Source: an uncultured Lachnospiraceae bacterium
Lineage (GTDB): Bacteria; Bacillota; Clostridia; Lachnospirales; Lachnospiraceae
Direction: 5' to 3'
Assembly: GCA_946566415.1 (NCBI GenBank)
Contig: CAMNWW010000097.1
Coordinates: 1 to 7,789 of the forward strand
DNA length: 7,789 nucleotides
Every line of letters begins with the position of its first letter. Position 1 is the stretch's first letter. A model generated the notes under the pieces. The model saw only the letters and a program-made list of their open reading frames with translations. It was not told where the DNA came from and ran no database searches. The position numbers and the translations under genes were made by a program. Below are positions 7,070 through 7,789 of the stretch, piece by piece.

Positions 7070-7789
7070 TTTTGCACCTCCTGCCCATACTTCCCAGTTA
7101 AGGCAAAAGCGTGGTTCATCGGTCCGCTTCCATGTCCTAGATCCAGCATTGCTTCCAACGCTTCGGAAATGTAGTCTTTCGCTCTTTTAATGGAATCAGC
7201 AAGTGTAAATCCCTTGGCAAGATTTGACGCGATTGCGCTGGAAAGCGTGCATCCGGTCCCATGGGTATTCGGGTTGTGGATCCTTTGCCCCTTGAACCAG
7301 ATATGTTCTCCCCTGCTGTACAGAAGATCGTTCGCATCATTTACATTGTGTCCGCCCTTGCAGAGAACGGCGCAGCCGAAGGTGTCCCCAATCTTTTTAG
7401 CCGCACAGCACATGTCTTCATCGCAATGAATATCCATGCCAGAAAGCACCTCCGCCTCTGGAATATTCGGGGTAATGACTGTCGCGATGGGAAACAATTC
7501 CTTCTTCATGACCTCGATCGCCTCGTTACACGTAAGCTTTGATCCGCTTGTCGCTACCATAACAGGATCGACCACAATATTTCCAGCCTGGTATTTCTGA
7601 AGCCTTTTTGCAATCACACTTACAAGGCTGCCGGAGGATACCATACCGATTTTTACAGCATCCGGCCGAATATCCTCAAAAATTCTGTCCATCTGTTCTG
7701 CCAAAAATTCAGGAGTCACTTCATAAACTCCCGATACGCCGGTCGTGTTCTGTGCGGTCAAGGCTGTAATCGCTGTCATCGCATATACA
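7066..7789 (-). CDS. thiD: Hydroxymethylpyrimidine / phosphomethylpyrimidine kinase, 5' end outside window
   Basis: ThiD is a cytoplasmic ribokinase-fold enzyme that phosphorylates HMP and then HMP-P to HMP-PP, the pyrimidine substrate of thiamin phosphate synthase. The frame is open through the right edge (VYAMTAITALTAQNTTGV), matching the GVYAM-x-AITALTAQNT stretch about 30 residues into the family. The ATG at 7779 is therefore internal, and only the N-terminus is missing. Visible motifs, numbered from that Met: IVVDPVMVATSGSKL (68-82), TPNIPEAEVL (103-112), CKGGHN (140-145), the anion-hole and catalytic segment HGTGCTLSSAIASN (173-186) and GHGSGPMNHAF (215-225). It ends in TGA overlapping the cytX start, consistent with one operon for HMP import and activation. 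A TPP riboswitch often precedes such operons but would lie outside the window. Other thiamin genes (thiM, thiE) may sit upstream but are not visible. Confidence 0.95.
   Translation of the reverse strand, partial: VYAMTAITALTAQNTTGVSGVYEVTPEFLAEQMDRIFEDIRPDAVKIGMVSSGSLVSVIAKRLQKYQAGNIVVDPVMVATSGSKLTCNEAIEVMKKELFPIATVITPNIPEAEVLSGMDIHCDEDMCCAAKKIGDTFGCAVLCKGGHNVNDANDLLYSRGEHIWFKGQRIHNPNTHGTGCTLSSAIASNLAKGFTLADSIKRAKDYISEALEAMLDLGHGSGPMNHAFALTGKYGQEVQK
7077..7082 (-). promoter_or_regulatory. Ribosome binding site of cytX, inside thiD
   Basis: AGGAGG lies within the last codons of thiD, 7 nt from GTG 7069 and 10 nt from ATG 7066. The stop-start overlap TGATG follows, indicating translational coupling. 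Confidence 0.8.

Noticed and set aside
7559..7789. TPP riboswitch for the thiD-cytX operon
   Set aside because: These bases are thiD coding sequence. Any leader lies beyond the right edge.

Overview
All recognisable genes in this window lie on the minus strand, packed head to tail. The polC N-terminus, the ispG-polC linkage, the strong AGGAGG ribosome binding sites and the residue-level flavour of PolC all point to a Clostridia genome, most probably Lachnospiraceae. That assignment rests on remembered family patterns, not on a search.

In transcription order (high to low coordinates): a 5'-truncated thiD (7789-7066, HMP/HMP-P kinase) is translationally coupled to cytX (7069-5870, NCS1-family putative hydroxymethylpyrimidine transporter). 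Together they form an uptake-and-phosphorylation module for the pyrimidine half of thiamin. A small single-pass membrane-anchored protein of unknown function follows (5814-5350). It has its own consensus promoter (TTGACA, 17-bp spacer, TATAAT) whose -35 box lies in the last codons of cytX. The 151-nt gap 5199-5349 is the only sizeable intergenic space. It holds a terminator-like hairpin and a cluster of overlapping inverted repeats. Then come ispG (5198-4143, penultimate step of the MEP isoprenoid pathway) and, three bases later, polC (4139 to beyond base 1, the replicative Gram-positive DNA polymerase III alpha subunit).

The outstanding anomaly is polC. One continuous frame of 1379 codons runs from 4139 to the left edge with excellent conservation of every domain, but two in-frame stops interrupt it. 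TGA at codon 541 falls inside the proofreading exonuclease domain, and TAA at codon 870 falls just before the polymerase catalytic core. There is no frameshift, and the frame is well conserved on both sides of each stop. PolC is normally essential, so this is a sequencing or assembly error, a very recent pseudogene with a functional copy elsewhere, or (least likely) a readthrough event. I see no convincing new biological system here. No mobile element, CRISPR array, RNA gene or plus-strand gene is supported, and no stretch over 300 bases lacks a gene.
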